Source: Alitibacter langaaensis DSM 22999 (GTDB lineage Bacteria > Pseudomonadota > Gammaproteobacteria > Enterobacterales > Pasteurellaceae). From it: a DNA stretch of 64,000 nucleotides. Of the stretch, positions 18,676 through 30,345 are shown piece by piece. The DNA is taken from NCBI RefSeq assembly GCF_003096995.1, contig NZ_QENU01000007.1:1-64000 (forward strand). The letters run 5' to 3'. Below the pieces are notes generated by a model, which saw only the letters and a list, made by a program, of their open reading frames with translations, did not search any database and had not been told where the DNA came from. Within the stretch, counting starts at the first letter, position 1; every line of letters begins with the position of its first letter. Both the position numbers and the translations under genes were made by a program.

Positions 18676-20033
18676 TAAAGTAAACCTGATTTTTCTGCGT
18701 AATTAATGACAACATCGACTTTTTGTGGCGCAGAACCTAAGTAATTCTCTGGTTTTAGCCATTCCGCCAATTCTTCACGTTTGAAGTTTTTGGCGAGTTC
18801 TGGCGTTTCCATTAAAACGTCTAAAAATGCACGTTCTTGCTCAAATGCTGCCATTGCACAATCATAGACGATATGGTGTGCTGTTTGCTTTCCTAAACGA
18901 GTGCCCAATTCAAACATCACTTTTTCTGAAAGTAACAAACCATTTTGCATTTCAAGGTTTTTCAGCATTTGTTTTTGATTAACTTTCATATCACGCAATA
19001 CGGCTAGGGCAATGCTTAATTGTGCTGCGATATACATATTAATTTCAGGCAACGCAATCCATTCTGCACGCCAGCTCATGGCATCGCGCTCGTGTTCAAC
19101 ACGCATAGATTCGTGAATTAATGCCACTGATTTGAATAATGGCGAAGTTAAACTTGCCAATCCTTCAAGCATAGCAGGGTTACGTTTTTGTGGCATGGTT
19201 GATGAACCAATTTTGCCCGCGCTGAATGGTTCTTCCACTTCATTAATTTCTGTTCGCATTAAATTATAAAATTCATTACCAATTTTACCTAATGTGCCGC
19301 TGATTAATGCGATAACCGAAGCATATTCAGAAAAACGATCGCGTGCAGATTGCCAGCCAATATTTGGCGTATTTAAGCCTAATAAATCTAAGGTGCGTTT
19401 TTCCACTTCTGGGCCTTTCTCACCAAATGAAGCATAAGTACAGATCGCACCGTTAATATTACCCACTAATACACGTTCTTTAATTTCTTTTAAACGCTCT
19501 AAATGACGCACAAATTCGTCTAGCCAAACAGCCAATTTGAAACCAAATGTGGTGGGCAGCGCTTGCATGCCATGAGTGCGCCCGACCATAGGTGTATATT
19601 GATATTTTCTTGCTTGAATTTTTAATTCGTTTGCCACCAATTTTGCGTCGCGTTCAATAATGGCAAAGGCTTCTTTTAATTGCAAAACAGCGCCAGTATC
19701 TACAATATCTTGTGTTGTTGGTCCATAATGCACAAACTCGCCTGCATCACCCGCTTGGCTTTGCAATGCATTAATAGTTGCCATAAATGAATGTTTTAAT
19801 CGAGCGATTTCTTGCGCTATTATTTCTAAATCAAATTTCTCAGGATCGGCTCGTTCGGCAATTTTTTGTGCTGCATCGGCGGGAATTACACCTAATTCTC
19901 CTTCTGCTTTGGCAAGTGCTACTTCAATTTCAATATGTTTTAATAAGCGATTTTTTTCATCCCACACTGCACGCATTTCTGGCGTGCTAAAATTATTTCC
20001 TAATGTGGCGAAGTCGATAATATGTGAAGCCAT
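18675..20033 (-). CDS. Fumarase/aspartase-superfamily lyase, probable S-(2-succino) lyase
   Basis: 452 residues with the superfamily signature GSSTMPQKRNP (about 268-278), the earlier HYGPTTQDIVDT loop and the GRTHGMQALPTTFG helix that carry catalytic residues. It resembles adenylosuccinate lyase of the Bacillus type and carboxymuconate cycloisomerase, but it is not the usual gammaproteobacterial PurB, which begins differently. It leads an operon with an acetyltransferase, cysteine-type importer and deacetylase. A lyase that cleaves succinated cysteine to fumarate plus a cysteine derivative fits and replaces the YxeK monooxygenase of Bacillus. A purine role would be the alternative. AAGGAAAA precedes the ATG. 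Confidence 0.7.
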   Translation of the reverse strand: MASHIIDFATLGNNFSTPEMRAVWDEKNRLLKHIEIEVALAKAEGELGVIPADAAQKIAERADPEKFDLEIIAQEIARLKHSFMATINALQSQAGDAGEFVHYGPTTQDIVDTGAVLQLKEAFAIIERDAKLVANELKIQARKYQYTPMVGRTHGMQALPTTFGFKLAVWLDEFVRHLERLKEIKERVLVGNINGAICTYASFGEKGPEVEKRTLDLLGLNTPNIGWQSARDRFSEYASVIALISGTLGKIGNEFYNLMRTEINEVEEPFSAGKIGSSTMPQKRNPAMLEGLASLTSPLFKSVALIHESMRVEHERDAMSWRAEWIALPEINMYIAAQLSIALAVLRDMKVNQKQMLKNLEMQNGLLLSEKVMFELGTRLGKQTAHHIVYDCAMAAFEQERAFLDVLMETPELAKNFKREELAEWLKPENYLGSAPQKVDVVINYAEKSGLL

Positions 20034-20288
20034 TTAATTTTCCTTATTGCAAATTTCGATGCATTGTACGAAACCGCCAGTTAGACACAAATATCAATCT
20101 ACACTAACTTATGTTATTTAGTTATATAAAATGACTTGATTTTATAAGCACTCTTAAAGTGCGGTCAAAATTTGTTAAATTTTAGATTGATAAAACCGAT
20201 TAAACCAATTTACCTAGGCTTTTGCCTTTTATGGGTATTTTCGGCAAAATAGTAGCCAATATTTTTCATATAAATAGGAAACAGAATT

Positions 20289-21659
20289 ATGACAAAACAT
20301 TATGATTATTTAGCAATTGGTGGCGGTTCGGGCGGGATTGCCTCTATTAACCGTGCGGCAAGTTATGGCAAGAAATGTGCGATTATTGAAGCCAAACACC
20401 TTGGTGGAACTTGCGTGAATGTAGGTTGTGTGCCGAAGAAATTGATGTTTTATGGTGCCCAAATTGCCGAGGCTATTCACAATTATGCACCAGATTATGG
20501 TTTTGATGTGGAAGTAAAAGGCTTTGATTTCGCTAAATTAGTGGAAAATCGCCAAGCCTATATTGGTCGCATTCATACTTCTTACAATAACGTATTGGCA
20601 AAAAATAATGTGGATGTGCTGAATGGTTTTGCAAAATTTGTTGATGCAAAAACCGTGGAAGTGCGTTATGCCGATGGTTCAACTGAGCAAGTTACCGCAG
20701 ATCATATTTTAATTGCAACAGGTGGTCGCCCGAGTATTCCGAATGTGAAAGGCGCGGAATATGGGATTGATTCAGATGGTGTTTTTGCTTTAAAAGCATT
20801 GCCTAAACGTGTCGCCGTGGTCGGAGCAGGTTACATTGCCGTTGAGCTATCTGGCGTGTTTAACAGTTTAGGCTCTGAAGTGCATTTATTTGTGCGCAAG
20901 CACGCACCATTGCGCCAGCAAGATCCATTAATTGTGGAAACCTTGGTTGAAGTGCTAGCGCAAGACGGCATTCAGCTGCATACTAATGCAATTCCACAAG
21001 AAGTAGTGAAAAATGCGGATGGTTCTTTAACCTTGAAATTGGAAGACGGACGTGAAACTGTCGTTGATAGTTTAGTGTGGGCGATTGGTCGTGAGCCAGC
21101 CACTGATGTAATCAATCTTGAAGCAACGGGCGTTGAAACGAATGAACGAGGTTTTATTAAAGTCGATAAATATCAAAATACCAATGTGAAAGGCATTTAT
21201 GCGGTGGGGGATATTATTGAAGGCGGGATTGAACTCACTCCTGTTGCCGTGGCGGCTGGGCGCCGTTTATCAGAGCGTTTATTTAATAATAAACCGAACG
21301 AGTATTTGGATTACAATCTGGTGCCGACTGTGGTATTCAGCCATCCGCCAATTGGTACGGTGGGATTAACAGAGCCAAAAGCCATTGAAATTTATGGCGC
21401 AGAAAACGTGAAAGTGTATAAATCTTCATTTACGCCAATGTATTCTGCAGTCACACAACATCGTCAGCCTTGCCGTATGAAATTAGTTTGCGCGGGGAAA
21501 GACGAAAAAGTGGTGGGTTTACATGGCATCGGTTTCGGCGTTGATGAAATGATTCAAGGCTTTGCTGTCGCCATCAAAATGGGGGCAACAAAAGCGGATT
21601 TTGATAATACCGTGGCAATCCACCCAACAGGCTCGGAAGAGTTTGTTACTATGCGTTAG
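20289..21659 (+). CDS. gor: Glutathione reductase
   Basis: 456 residues. FAD-binding GGGSGGIAS near the start, redox disulfide [13 protein letters not shown] (Cys at about 42 and 47), NADPH site [11 protein letters not shown], second FAD motif GIYAVGDI and the C-terminal catalytic HPTGSEE. It reduces glutathione disulfide with NADPH. It is divergent from the lyase operon with 255 bases between. Confidence 0.92.
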   Translation: MTKHYDYLAIGGGSGGIASINRAASYGKKCAIIEAKHLGGTCVNVGCVPKKLMFYGAQIAEAIHNYAPDYGFDVEVKGFDFAKLVENRQAYIGRIHTSYNNVLAKNNVDVLNGFAKFVDAKTVEVRYADGSTEQVTADHILIATGGRPSIPNVKGAEYGIDSDGVFALKALPKRVAVVGAGYIAVELSGVFNSLGSEVHLFVRKHAPLRQQDPLIVETLVEVLAQDGIQLHTNAIPQEVVKNADGSLTLKLEDGRETVVDSLVWAIGREPATDVINLEATGVETNERGFIKVDKYQNTNVKGIYAVGDIIEGGIELTPVAVAAGRRLSERLFNNKPNEYLDYNLVPTVVFSHPPIGTVGLTEPKAIEIYGAENVKVYKSSFTPMYSAVTQHRQPCRMKLVCAGKDEKVVGLHGIGFGVDEMIQGFAVAIKMGATKADFDNTVAIHPTGSEEFVTMR

Positions 21660-21686
21660 TCTTTATTGACAAAGCACCGTTCTTTA

Positions 21687-21719
21687 AAATCTCTCTTTTT
21701 TATAGGGAGAGATTTTTTA
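21687..21719 (+). terminator. Terminator behind gor
   Basis: AATCTCTC (21688-21695) pairs with GAGAGATT (21707-21714), followed by Ts. Confidence 0.8.
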
Positions 21720-21820
21720 TCTAAGAAATTTAATCGAATAACTGTTTCGTATTTTAAGGCAATCTTGGGAGCAAGCCGTTAAAACCTAAAAGTGCGGTCA
21801 AAATAAGTGAAGTTTTTCTG

Positions 21821-22141
21821 CTATTTAGGGCTTAATTGAGGATTAATGCGAAAATTAAGTCGAGTAATTTCAGGATGTTGCAGCTGAATTAAAGAGAGCA
21901 ATTCTTGCTGGCGGAATAAAAATCCTTGTCGCACCACTGCGCTGATTACATCAATATTAAGGCTATTTTCATCAAAATTCACAATCTGATATAACCCATT
22001 AAAATGGCTAGGAAAAATAGATTTTATCTGATTGTTCAATTCATTTAAAAGCAAGCCTTTTTTCATCACACCTGCAAGGTTTGACGTTTCTAGCAGCTCT
22101 TTGATATTCATCGCTTTTTGATAGCGTTTTGTTTTATCCAT
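21821..22141 (-). CDS. dciA: DciA-family (DUF721) putative helicase loader
   Basis: 106 residues from the ATG at 22141, which has GGGAAA upstream. The family fold is visible as an N-terminal helical part (MNIKELLETSNLAGVMKKGLLLNELNNQI), then a KH-like segment with FNGLYQIVNFDENSLNIDV and a hydrophobic VVRQGFLFRQQELL. DciA loads the replicative helicase DnaB in bacteria lacking DnaC. The position opposite secM-secA is usual for this gene. Confidence 0.7.
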   Translation of the reverse strand: MDKTKRYQKAMNIKELLETSNLAGVMKKGLLLNELNNQIKSIFPSHFNGLYQIVNFDENSLNIDVISAVVRQGFLFRQQELLSLIQLQHPEITRLNFRINPQLSPK

Positions 22142-22251
22142 TTTATTTCCCAAGCTAGATCTTGATTTTGCTAAATCGATCCCAATAATAGCGACATTGT
22201 AGCGAATTTCCGTTATAATCCGAAAACTTTTTCATTTTTACTGAGTTGATT

Positions 22252-22554
22252 TTGAATAACTTACATAAACGTACGCATTTTTGGTCGCACTTGCTATTGA
22301 GCATGATTGCACTTTTGACGTTGCCGCAGGTGCAAGGTGTAGAGCGTGCGCAAACATTGCATTTAGAATATCAAAATCAGTCGCTACAAACGCAAGCCGC
22401 GCATTCGGTTTTTGCGCAAGCTGAACAATATCCGCAAGCGAAAACCGTACGCCCAGCGCAGCAATCTATAAAATTTAATAAAATTTCACCGCACTTTGTG
22501 GCGAAAATTTTCTCTCCATCTGCGCCAATTCGTGGCAGCCCCTTGTTTTCTTAA
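22252..22554 (+). CDS. secM: SecM secretion monitor with ribosome-arrest peptide
   Basis: About 100 residues, probably starting at TTG 22252 with GAG seven bases upstream (TTG 22246 is the in-frame alternative). An export signal (FWSHLLLSMIALLTLP, close to E. coli FWPHLLLGM) is followed by a low-complexity linker and ends in SPSAPIRGSPLFS. APIRGSP at residues 91-97 is almost identical to the strong arrest peptide known from Mannheimia SecM (HAPIRGSP). SecM stalls its own translation until it is pulled by the Sec machinery, which opens the secA ribosome site downstream. The 80-base gap to secA fits that mechanism. Confidence 0.85.
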   Translation: MNNLHKRTHFWSHLLLSMIALLTLPQVQGVERAQTLHLEYQNQSLQTQAAHSVFAQAEQYPQAKTVRPAQQSIKFNKISPHFVAKIFSPSAPIRGSPLFS

Positions 22555-22634
22555 TTCTCTTTTAAACCCCAGTCACTCGCTCTAAATAGTGGGTATATTA
22601 TTTATTTGAAATTAAGAAATTAAAGAAAATCATT

Positions 22635-25340
22635 ATGTTAAGAACAATTGCAACAAAAATTTTTGGTAGTCGTAACGAGCGTATTTTACGCCGTTTAAAT
22701 AAAGATGTTAAAAAAATCAATGTCTTAGAACCAAGTTTCGAAGCGTTGACGGATGATGAATTAAAAGCGAAAACAGCAGAGTTTCGTACGCGTTTATCAA
22801 ATGGTGAAAGCCTACAAGCGCTTTTGCCAGAAGCCTTTGCCACTGTGCGTGAAGCCAGTAAACGTGTTTTAGGCATGCGCCATTTCGATGTTCAACTTGT
22901 GGGCGGTATGGTGCTGACCAACCGTTGTATCGCTGAAATGCGTACGGGGGAAGGGAAAACCTTAACGGCAACCTTACCTTGCTATTTGAATGCATTGACT
23001 GGAAAGGGCGTGCATGTGGTAACCGTGAATGATTATCTTGCACGCCGCGATGCGGAAACTAACCGCCCGTTGTTTGAATTTCTTGGTATGACGGTGGCGG
23101 TTAATGTGCCGGGTTTGCCGCCAGAAGTGAAACGTGAGGCTTATCAAGCAGATATTACTTATGCGACCAATAGCGAATTGGGCTTTGACTATTTGCGTGA
23201 TAATTTAGCGCATAGCGCGCAAGAGCGTTTCCAACGCCCATTACACTATGCTTTGGTGGACGAAGTGGATTCCATTTTAATTGATGAAGCGCGTACACCA
23301 TTGATTATTTCAGGCCCTGCGGCAGATAGCTCAGAGCTTTATATCGCGATTAATAAATTGATCCCAACCTTGGTTGAGCAAGAAAAAGAAGACAGCGATG
23401 AATTCCAAGGTGATGGCGATTATTCCTTAGACTTGAAAAATAAACAAGCCAATCTCACTGAGCGCGGTTTAGAAAAATGTGAAAATTGGCTCATTGCTCA
23501 AGGGCTAATGGGCGAAGATGAAAGCTTATATTCGCCAGCGAATTTAACTTTATTCCACCATATTTCTGCGGCATTGCGTGCGCATACCTTATTCCAAAAA
23601 GACGTGGATTATGTGGTGAAAGATGGCGAAGTGGTGATTGTTGATGAACACACAGGGCGTACAATGGCAGGACGCCGTTGGTCTGATGGATTACACCAAG
23701 CGATTGAAGCCAAAGAAGGCGTTCGTATTCAAGCTGAAAACCAAACTGTGGCGTCTATCACCTATCAAAACTACTTCCGTTTATATGAAAAATTAGCGGG
23801 TATGACAGGGACTGCGGATACAGAAGCCTTCGAATTCCAACAAATTTACGGCTTGGAAACCGTTGTGATCCCGACCAACCGACCAATGATTCGTGATGAT
23901 CGTACGGATGTGATGTTTGAAAATGAACAATACAAATTCGATGCGATCATTGAAGATATTAAAGATTGTGTCGCGCGTCATCAGCCTGTTTTGGTAGGGA
24001 CGATTTCTATCGAAAAATCAGAGGCACTTTCTGCGGCGTTAACCAAGGCAGGCATTAACCATAGCGTATTGAATGCCAAATTCCACGCACAAGAAGCAGA
24101 AATTGTGGCGAATGCGGGTTATCCAGGGGCGGTGACTATCGCAACCAATATGGCAGGCCGTGGTACAGATATTGTGCTAGGCGGTAACTGGAAAGCCGAA
24201 GTGGCTAAGTTAGACAATCCAACCGATGCGCAAATTGAAGAAATCAAAGCCGCATGGCAACAACGCCATGACATTGTTATGCAAGCGGGTGGCTTACATA
24301 TTATTGGTACTGAACGCCATGAATCGCGCCGTATCGATAACCAATTGCGTGGTCGTTCTGGTCGCCAAGGGGATCCAGGTTCATCTCGTTTCTATTTATC
24401 ATTAGATGATGCGCTTATGCGTATTTACCTTAATGAAGGCAAACTGAATATGATGCGCAAAGCATTCAGTTCTCCGGGTGAAGCGATGGAATCTAAATTG
24501 TTGGCTAAAGTGATTGCACAAGCGCAAGCAAAAGTGGAAGCGCACAACTTTGATGGGCGTAAAAACTTATTGCAATATGATGATGTAGCGAACGATCAAC
24601 GCCATGCGATTTATGCGCAACGCAACACGTTATTAGATAATGAAGATATTTCTGAAACAATCAATGTTATTCGTGAAGATGTGTTTAACTCGGTGATTGA
24701 TGAATATGTGCCACCACAATCATTAGAAGAACAATGGAAAATTCCTGAACTAGAAACCCGTTTGCGTAGCGATTTTGCGTTAGATCTGCCAATTCAACAT
24801 TGGTTGGAAGAAGACAGCAATCTGCATGAAGATAGCTTGCGTGAACGCATTGTGGAAGCGGCAACAGCGGAATATCGCCAAAAAGAAGAATTAGCAGGCG
24901 CGGAAAATCTACGCCGTTTTGAAAAAGAAATTATGTTGCAAACCCTTGATGAACTATGGAAAGAGCATTTAGGTTCAATGGACTATCTCCGTCAAGGCAT
25001 CCATTTGCGTGGTTATGCACAGAAAGATCCAAAACAAGAGTATAAACGTGAATCCTTTGAAATGTTCACCGATATGCTTGAAGCTTTAAAATTAAACGTG
25101 ATCCGTATTTTAAGCCGTGTGCAAGTGCGCTCAGCCGAAGAAGTTGACCAAGTAGAACAAGCTCATCGTGAAGAGGCGCAACGCCAAGCAGAAGCGAGAG
25201 AATACAATGGTCAAACGGAAGAAACCAATGAACAAGTGGCGATAGCAGAAAGCGAACGTAAGATCGGTCGTAATGAGCCTTGTCCATGCGGGTCAGGCAA
25301 AAAATACAAACATTGCCACGGCAGTCGTGCCAGTAACTAA
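22635..25340 (+). CDS. secA: Preprotein translocase ATPase SecA
   Basis: 901 residues. Walker [11 protein letters not shown], Walker [16 protein letters not shown], motor domain 2 with [10 protein letters not shown] and the [13 protein letters not shown] arginine-finger region. The C-terminal zinc-binding tail [12 protein letters not shown] is complete. It drives export through SecYEG. It follows secM and its weak ribosome site (AAAGAAAATC) agrees with control by SecM. Confidence 0.95.
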   Translation: MLRTIATKIFGSRNERILRRLNKDVKKINVLEPSFEALTDDELKAKTAEFRTRLSNGESLQALLPEAFATVREASKRVLGMRHFDVQLVGGMVLTNRCIAEMRTGEGKTLTATLPCYLNALTGKGVHVVTVNDYLARRDAETNRPLFEFLGMTVAVNVPGLPPEVKREAYQADITYATNSELGFDYLRDNLAHSAQERFQRPLHYALVDEVDSILIDEARTPLIISGPAADSSELYIAINKLIPTLVEQEKEDSDEFQGDGDYSLDLKNKQANLTERGLEKCENWLIAQGLMGEDESLYSPANLTLFHHISAALRAHTLFQKDVDYVVKDGEVVIVDEHTGRTMAGRRWSDGLHQAIEAKEGVRIQAENQTVASITYQNYFRLYEKLAGMTGTADTEAFEFQQIYGLETVVIPTNRPMIRDDRTDVMFENEQYKFDAIIEDIKDCVARHQPVLVGTISIEKSEALSAALTKAGINHSVLNAKFHAQEAEIVANAGYPGAVTIATNMAGRGTDIVLGGNWKAEVAKLDNPTDAQIEEIKAAWQQRHDIVMQAGGLHIIGTERHESRRIDNQLRGRSGRQGDPGSSRFYLSLDDALMRIYLNEGKLNMMRKAFSSPGEAMESKLLAKVIAQAQAKVEAHNFDGRKNLLQYDDVANDQRHAIYAQRNTLLDNEDISETINVIREDVFNSVIDEYVPPQSLEEQWKIPELETRLRSDFALDLPIQHWLEEDSNLHEDSLRERIVEAATAEYRQKEELAGAENLRRFEKEIMLQTLDELWKEHLGSMDYLRQGIHLRGYAQKDPKQEYKRESFEMFTDMLEALKLNVIRILSRVQVRSAEEVDQVEQAHREEAQRQAEAREYNGQTEETNEQVAIAESERKIGRNEPCPCGSGKKYKHCHGSRASN

Positions 25341-25351
25341 GTGCTAACCTG

Positions 25352-25380
25352 AAAGTGCGGTCGATTTTGACCGCACTTTT
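25352..25380. terminator. Terminator behind secA made of paired uptake signals
   Basis: AAAGTGCGGTC (25352-25362) and GACCGCACTTT (25369-25379) form an 11-bp stem. Each arm is a DNA uptake signal. A T follows, with few more Ts. Confidence 0.7.
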
Positions 25381-25444
25381 GCCGTAACCGATTTTTGTAG
25401 CCAATTTCTGTAACTGATGAACAGTGAACTCAAAAGGTGAAATA

Positions 25445-25846
25445 ATGGAGAAGAAAATCACGCACGTTGCAGCGGGGATTATTCGTAATGAATTTGGTCA
25501 GCTCTTTCTCACCCAACGTTTAGAGGGGCAAGATTTTGCTCAGTCTTTGGAATTTCCCGGCGGGAAAGTTGACATGGGCGAAACCCCTGAACAAGCGTTA
25601 AAACGTGAGTTAGAAGAAGAGATCGGCATTCACGTTCTTAATGCTGAATTGTACGAGCAATTTTTATTTGAATATCCGCACAAGATTTTATACTTTCATT
25701 TCTATCTTGTGGAAGAATGGGTGGGCGAACCCTTTGGGCGCGAAGGTCAAGAAGGCTTTTGGCTAGATCAAAAAGAGCTTGATGCAGGGCAATTTCCAGC
25801 GGCGAATGCAAAATTAATTCAACGTTTATTAGCGGAAACTTGCTGA
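25445..25846 (+). CDS. mutT: 8-oxo-dGTP diphosphatase MutT
   Basis: 133 residues from the ATG at 25445 with AGGTGA upstream. The Nudix box runs from GGKVDMGETPEQ to LKRELEEEIGI (G-x5-E-x7-RELxEExG). MutT destroys oxidised dGTP and so prevents A:T to C:G mutations. It follows secA as in related genomes. Confidence 0.88.
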   Translation: MEKKITHVAAGIIRNEFGQLFLTQRLEGQDFAQSLEFPGGKVDMGETPEQALKRELEEEIGIHVLNAELYEQFLFEYPHKILYFHFYLVEEWVGEPFGREGQEGFWLDQKELDAGQFPAANAKLIQRLLAETC

Positions 25847-25889
25847 TTTTTGACCGCACTTTGAATGAAATACTCGGCTTTTGGGCGGC

Positions 25890-26153
25890 TTATTTTTCAC
25901 GTTCCCATTTTTTCGCAATATAGCTACAAGTTGGGTGCAAATTTAGCTGTTTTTCTTGCACAAACTGGCGTAAGGCTTGATAAAGCTTATCTGCAACGCC
26001 TTGTCCACGCAAGGTTTCGGATACATAAGTATGATGCGCATTAATGGTGTTGGTATTTTCAAAAAAATAATTTAGCTGAGCAATTTTATTGCCCAAACTA
26101 TCCAATACAAAAAATTCACCTTCTGTCGCATTTTGTTGATGTTCAATCTTCAT
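25890..26153 (-). CDS. Small GNAT-like acetyltransferase (COG2388/YjdJ type)
   Basis: 87 residues. The whole protein is the short GNAT core: a beta hairpin (EFFVLDSLGNKIAQLNYFF), then TYVSETLRGQGVADKLYQAL, which holds the acetyl-CoA loop, and an ending with the typical CSYIAKKW. Substrate unknown. It ends the coaE-yacG gene string. Confidence 0.7.
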   Translation of the reverse strand: MKIEHQQNATEGEFFVLDSLGNKIAQLNYFFENTNTINAHHTYVSETLRGQGVADKLYQALRQFVQEKQLNLHPTCSYIAKKWEREK

Positions 26154-26162
26154 CTTTTCCCT

Positions 26163-27691
<1,529 letters not shown>

Positions 27692-27695
<4 letters not shown>

Positions 27696-28927
27696 TGGAT
27701 TATCGATCCAAGGTTAAAAATAGGTAAATACATTCCCAACATAATCAAACCGATCAGCCCGCCAATGATCATCATGAGTACGGGTTCGAGCAGTTGTGAA
27801 AGCAGATCAATTTGGTGTTCTAGCTGCTGCTGATAATTTTGAGCGATGTGTTGCAGCATCTGGCGAAGTTGCCCTGCTTGCTCCCCAACTTGCAACATTT
27901 ACTGCGCTTGCATTGGAAATAAATTGGCGCTAACCGAGCTTGAGAAAGAATGCCCTTGTGTAATGCCGTGCAACATATTTTCCACTTCATGAATGAGCAC
28001 GATGTCCTCTTGCGCCAGCATTTGGGGTTGCCAAGCCTTTTTCTGCGGCAAAAAGGATTGTAGCGCTTGGTTTAATGGCACGCCAGATTGCAACATAAGC
28101 TGTAAGCTACGGCAAAATAGCACAAGACGAGAAAGGCTGAGAATTTTGCCTAAAATCGGTAGGCGAGTCATCATTTTCGCTTTGTACTGATTGATTTTAA
28201 GAGAATGACGCAGTTGATATTTTATCAGCCAAATTGCCAGTGCGAATAAAATAACAATATGCCAAAAGTAATGCTGCAACCCATTCGATAACGCCAACAA
28301 AATGGCAGTGAACATCGGCAATTCTGTTTGTTTTTCGCCATACATTTCCGCAAATTGCGGCACGATAAATATCAGCAAAAGTGCGGTCAAAATAAGCGAA
28401 GTAATTAATATAATGGCGGGGTAGAGCAAAATTTTCTGCATTTTCCGCTGTAAGCTTAAAACCTGTTGCTTATGCTCGGAAATTTGCTGGCACACGGTAG
28501 CAAGTTTTCCTGTGATTTCGCCAATTTTGATGAGTTGCCGTTCTTGTGTGCTGAGAAAGGCATTTTGCTTTTCTAGCTTTTGAGATTCTAGGCTTTGCGA
28601 AAAAGACAAACCGCTTTCAATATCTGCGATACTGCCGCGCAGCCATTGGTTTAATGGAATATTGACACAATTCTGCAATAAAATTTGTAAGCAAGTTTTA
28701 AGTGGAACTGCCGCATTTAATAGGGTTGCCAGCTGTGTTAATAGATCACAAATTTCCGCCTGTTTTGGCTTGTTGAAAAGTTGAATATTGTGTTGAACAC
28801 GAAGATGTTGCAAGCCACGAGAAAAAAGCACTTGTTTGGCGGCACTCTCACTTTCTGCCACAATCATCCCTTGTTGCCGTTGATTTAGATGATCGGTGGC
28901 TTTCCAGCGGTAGAGTTTTAATTTCAT
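27692..28927 (-). pseudogene. pilC: Type IV pilus platform protein PilC, interrupted by an in-frame TAA
   Basis: The gene would encode about 411 residues, the family length. A TAA at 27899-27901 cuts it after 342 residues (LFPMQAQ-stop), and the same frame resumes at once with MLQVGEQAGQL through to the final membrane helix (MIIGGLIGLIMLGMYLPIF). In relatives a Gln codon stands here (AQQM), so a CAA to TAA change is likely. Both GspF domains and the three membrane helices remain encoded. An ATG directly behind the stop could allow reinitiation and a split protein. PilC is the inner-membrane base needed for pilus assembly and DNA uptake. The gene sits between pilB (ATGA overlap) and pilD. Confidence 0.85.
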
Positions 28928-30327
28928 TTTTCACTCCCTAACACGCGTTGGATTTCATCTAAATCTGTGATGCCATCATTTACTTTTATCAGCCCCGCTT
29001 GATAAAGCGAAGCAAAGTCTGTTTCATAGCGATGATCGTTGTTCAAGTGCGGTTGCAAAAATTGATAAATCCCGATGCGCCCTGCATAACCTTGATGACA
29101 ATGGCAAATATTTTCTGATTTTTGACCGCACTTATTGTCAGAGCACACAGGACAGCGTTTTCGCACCAAGCGTTGTGCGATGATGAGCAATAAAGCGGTG
29201 TTAATTTCTTGCGGTTGAATGCCAAGTTGTTGCAAACGTGCCATTGCTGATGGCGCATCATTAGTATGCAACGTAGAAAGCACCAAATGCCCTGTTTGCG
29301 CTGCGCGCAATGCCATACGCGCGCTTTCTTCATCACGGATTTCCCCGAGCATAATGATGTCGGGATCTTGGCGCAGAAAGGTGCGCAATAAACGGCTAAA
29401 ATCTAAACCAATGGCTAAATTGAGTTGGGTTTGAATAATGCCGTTGAGCTCAATTTCAATGGGATCTTCGGCGGTCATAATGTGTTTGTCGGGCGTGTTG
29501 AGATGAGAAAGTGCGGTGTAAAGTGTGATACTTTTTCCGCTGCCTGTTGGACCCGTAACAAGAATTAATCCTTGCGGCTGTTTTAAGGCGTGCTGAAAAC
29601 GCTGCTGCTGTTCTGCTGTCATTCCAAGTTCAGCAAAATTGAAGTTCACTGGCTTATTTTGTTGCACACGCAGCACGACTTTTTCGCCAAGATAAGTAGG
29701 CAATGTGGAAAGCCGAAAATCCAAGATGTCAGAGAATGTGGTTTTAAAATGAAAACGCCCATCTTGTGGCAATCTTGTTTCCGCAATGTCCAGTTTTGCC
29801 AGTAATTTTAGACGCGATATTATACGACTTGTCAAGGCAAGGGAGAGAGGCGCTTGCTTTTGCAGCACCCCGTCAATACGAAAGCGTACTTGTAAATGTT
29901 GAGTTTGGGGTTCTATGTGAATATCTGAGGCATTTTTTTGTAACGCCTGTTCAAAGATATTATCAAGCAGTTGAATAATGGGTTCGTCTGAATGCTGAGC
30001 CGAATCCGTGCTCGGCGTATTTTCAACTTGATAAAAAACAGGGCTTTCTTCCACTTTAAGCGAGAGCGGGGAAAGTTCTTGCAAGAGTCTTTTGAGTTCG
30101 ACCGTTGATAATAAAACTGGCTCTATACTTTTCCCAGTTAAAAATGAAAAGGTTTCGCAAGCCGAAATGTTGGTCAGACTATCCACGCCTAGCCAGAGTG
30201 TTTGTTCATTTTCAGTCAGCGGCAAGGCAAGATAGCGGAGCAACAAGGCTTGCTGCTCCTGATTTTTCGCCCATAAGTGCGGTGAAATTTCAATGCGTTT
30301 TCCCTGACTCGTGGTTGCGCTTTTCAT
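28924..30327 (-). CDS. pilB: Type IV pilus assembly ATPase PilB
   Basis: 467 residues, GspE family. Walker A GPTGSGKSITLYTAL, the Asp box MTAEDPIEIEL, Walker B IIMLGEIRDEESA, His box TGHLVLSTLHTNDA and a C-terminal metal-binding Cys cluster (CPVCSDNKC, ICHCHQ). It powers pilus extension. Second gene of pilABCD. Confidence 0.9.
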   Translation of the reverse strand: MKSATTSQGKRIEISPHLWAKNQEQQALLLRYLALPLTENEQTLWLGVDSLTNISACETFSFLTGKSIEPVLLSTVELKRLLQELSPLSLKVEESPVFYQVENTPSTDSAQHSDEPIIQLLDNIFEQALQKNASDIHIEPQTQHLQVRFRIDGVLQKQAPLSLALTSRIISRLKLLAKLDIAETRLPQDGRFHFKTTFSDILDFRLSTLPTYLGEKVVLRVQQNKPVNFNFAELGMTAEQQQRFQHALKQPQGLILVTGPTGSGKSITLYTALSHLNTPDKHIMTAEDPIEIELNGIIQTQLNLAIGLDFSRLLRTFLRQDPDIIMLGEIRDEESARMALRAAQTGHLVLSTLHTNDAPSAMARLQQLGIQPQEINTALLLIIAQRLVRKRCPVCSDNKCGQKSENICHCHQGYAGRIGIYQFLQPHLNNDHRYETDFASLYQAGLIKVNDGITDLDEIQRVLGSEK

Positions 30328-30345
30328 TGGTGGCCTTATGTCGCT

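Noticed and set aside
18675-20033. Annotation of the lyase as the housekeeping adenylosuccinate lyase PurB
   Set aside because: The sequence is not of the gammaproteobacterial PurB type and the operon has no purine genes; an S-(2-succino) lyase fits the neighbours better, though a test is needed.
25352-25380. Repeated short motif that might suggest a CRISPR-like or repeat array
   Set aside because: The repeats are AAGTGCGGT uptake signals scattered singly or as inverted pairs, with no regular spacing and no cas genes.
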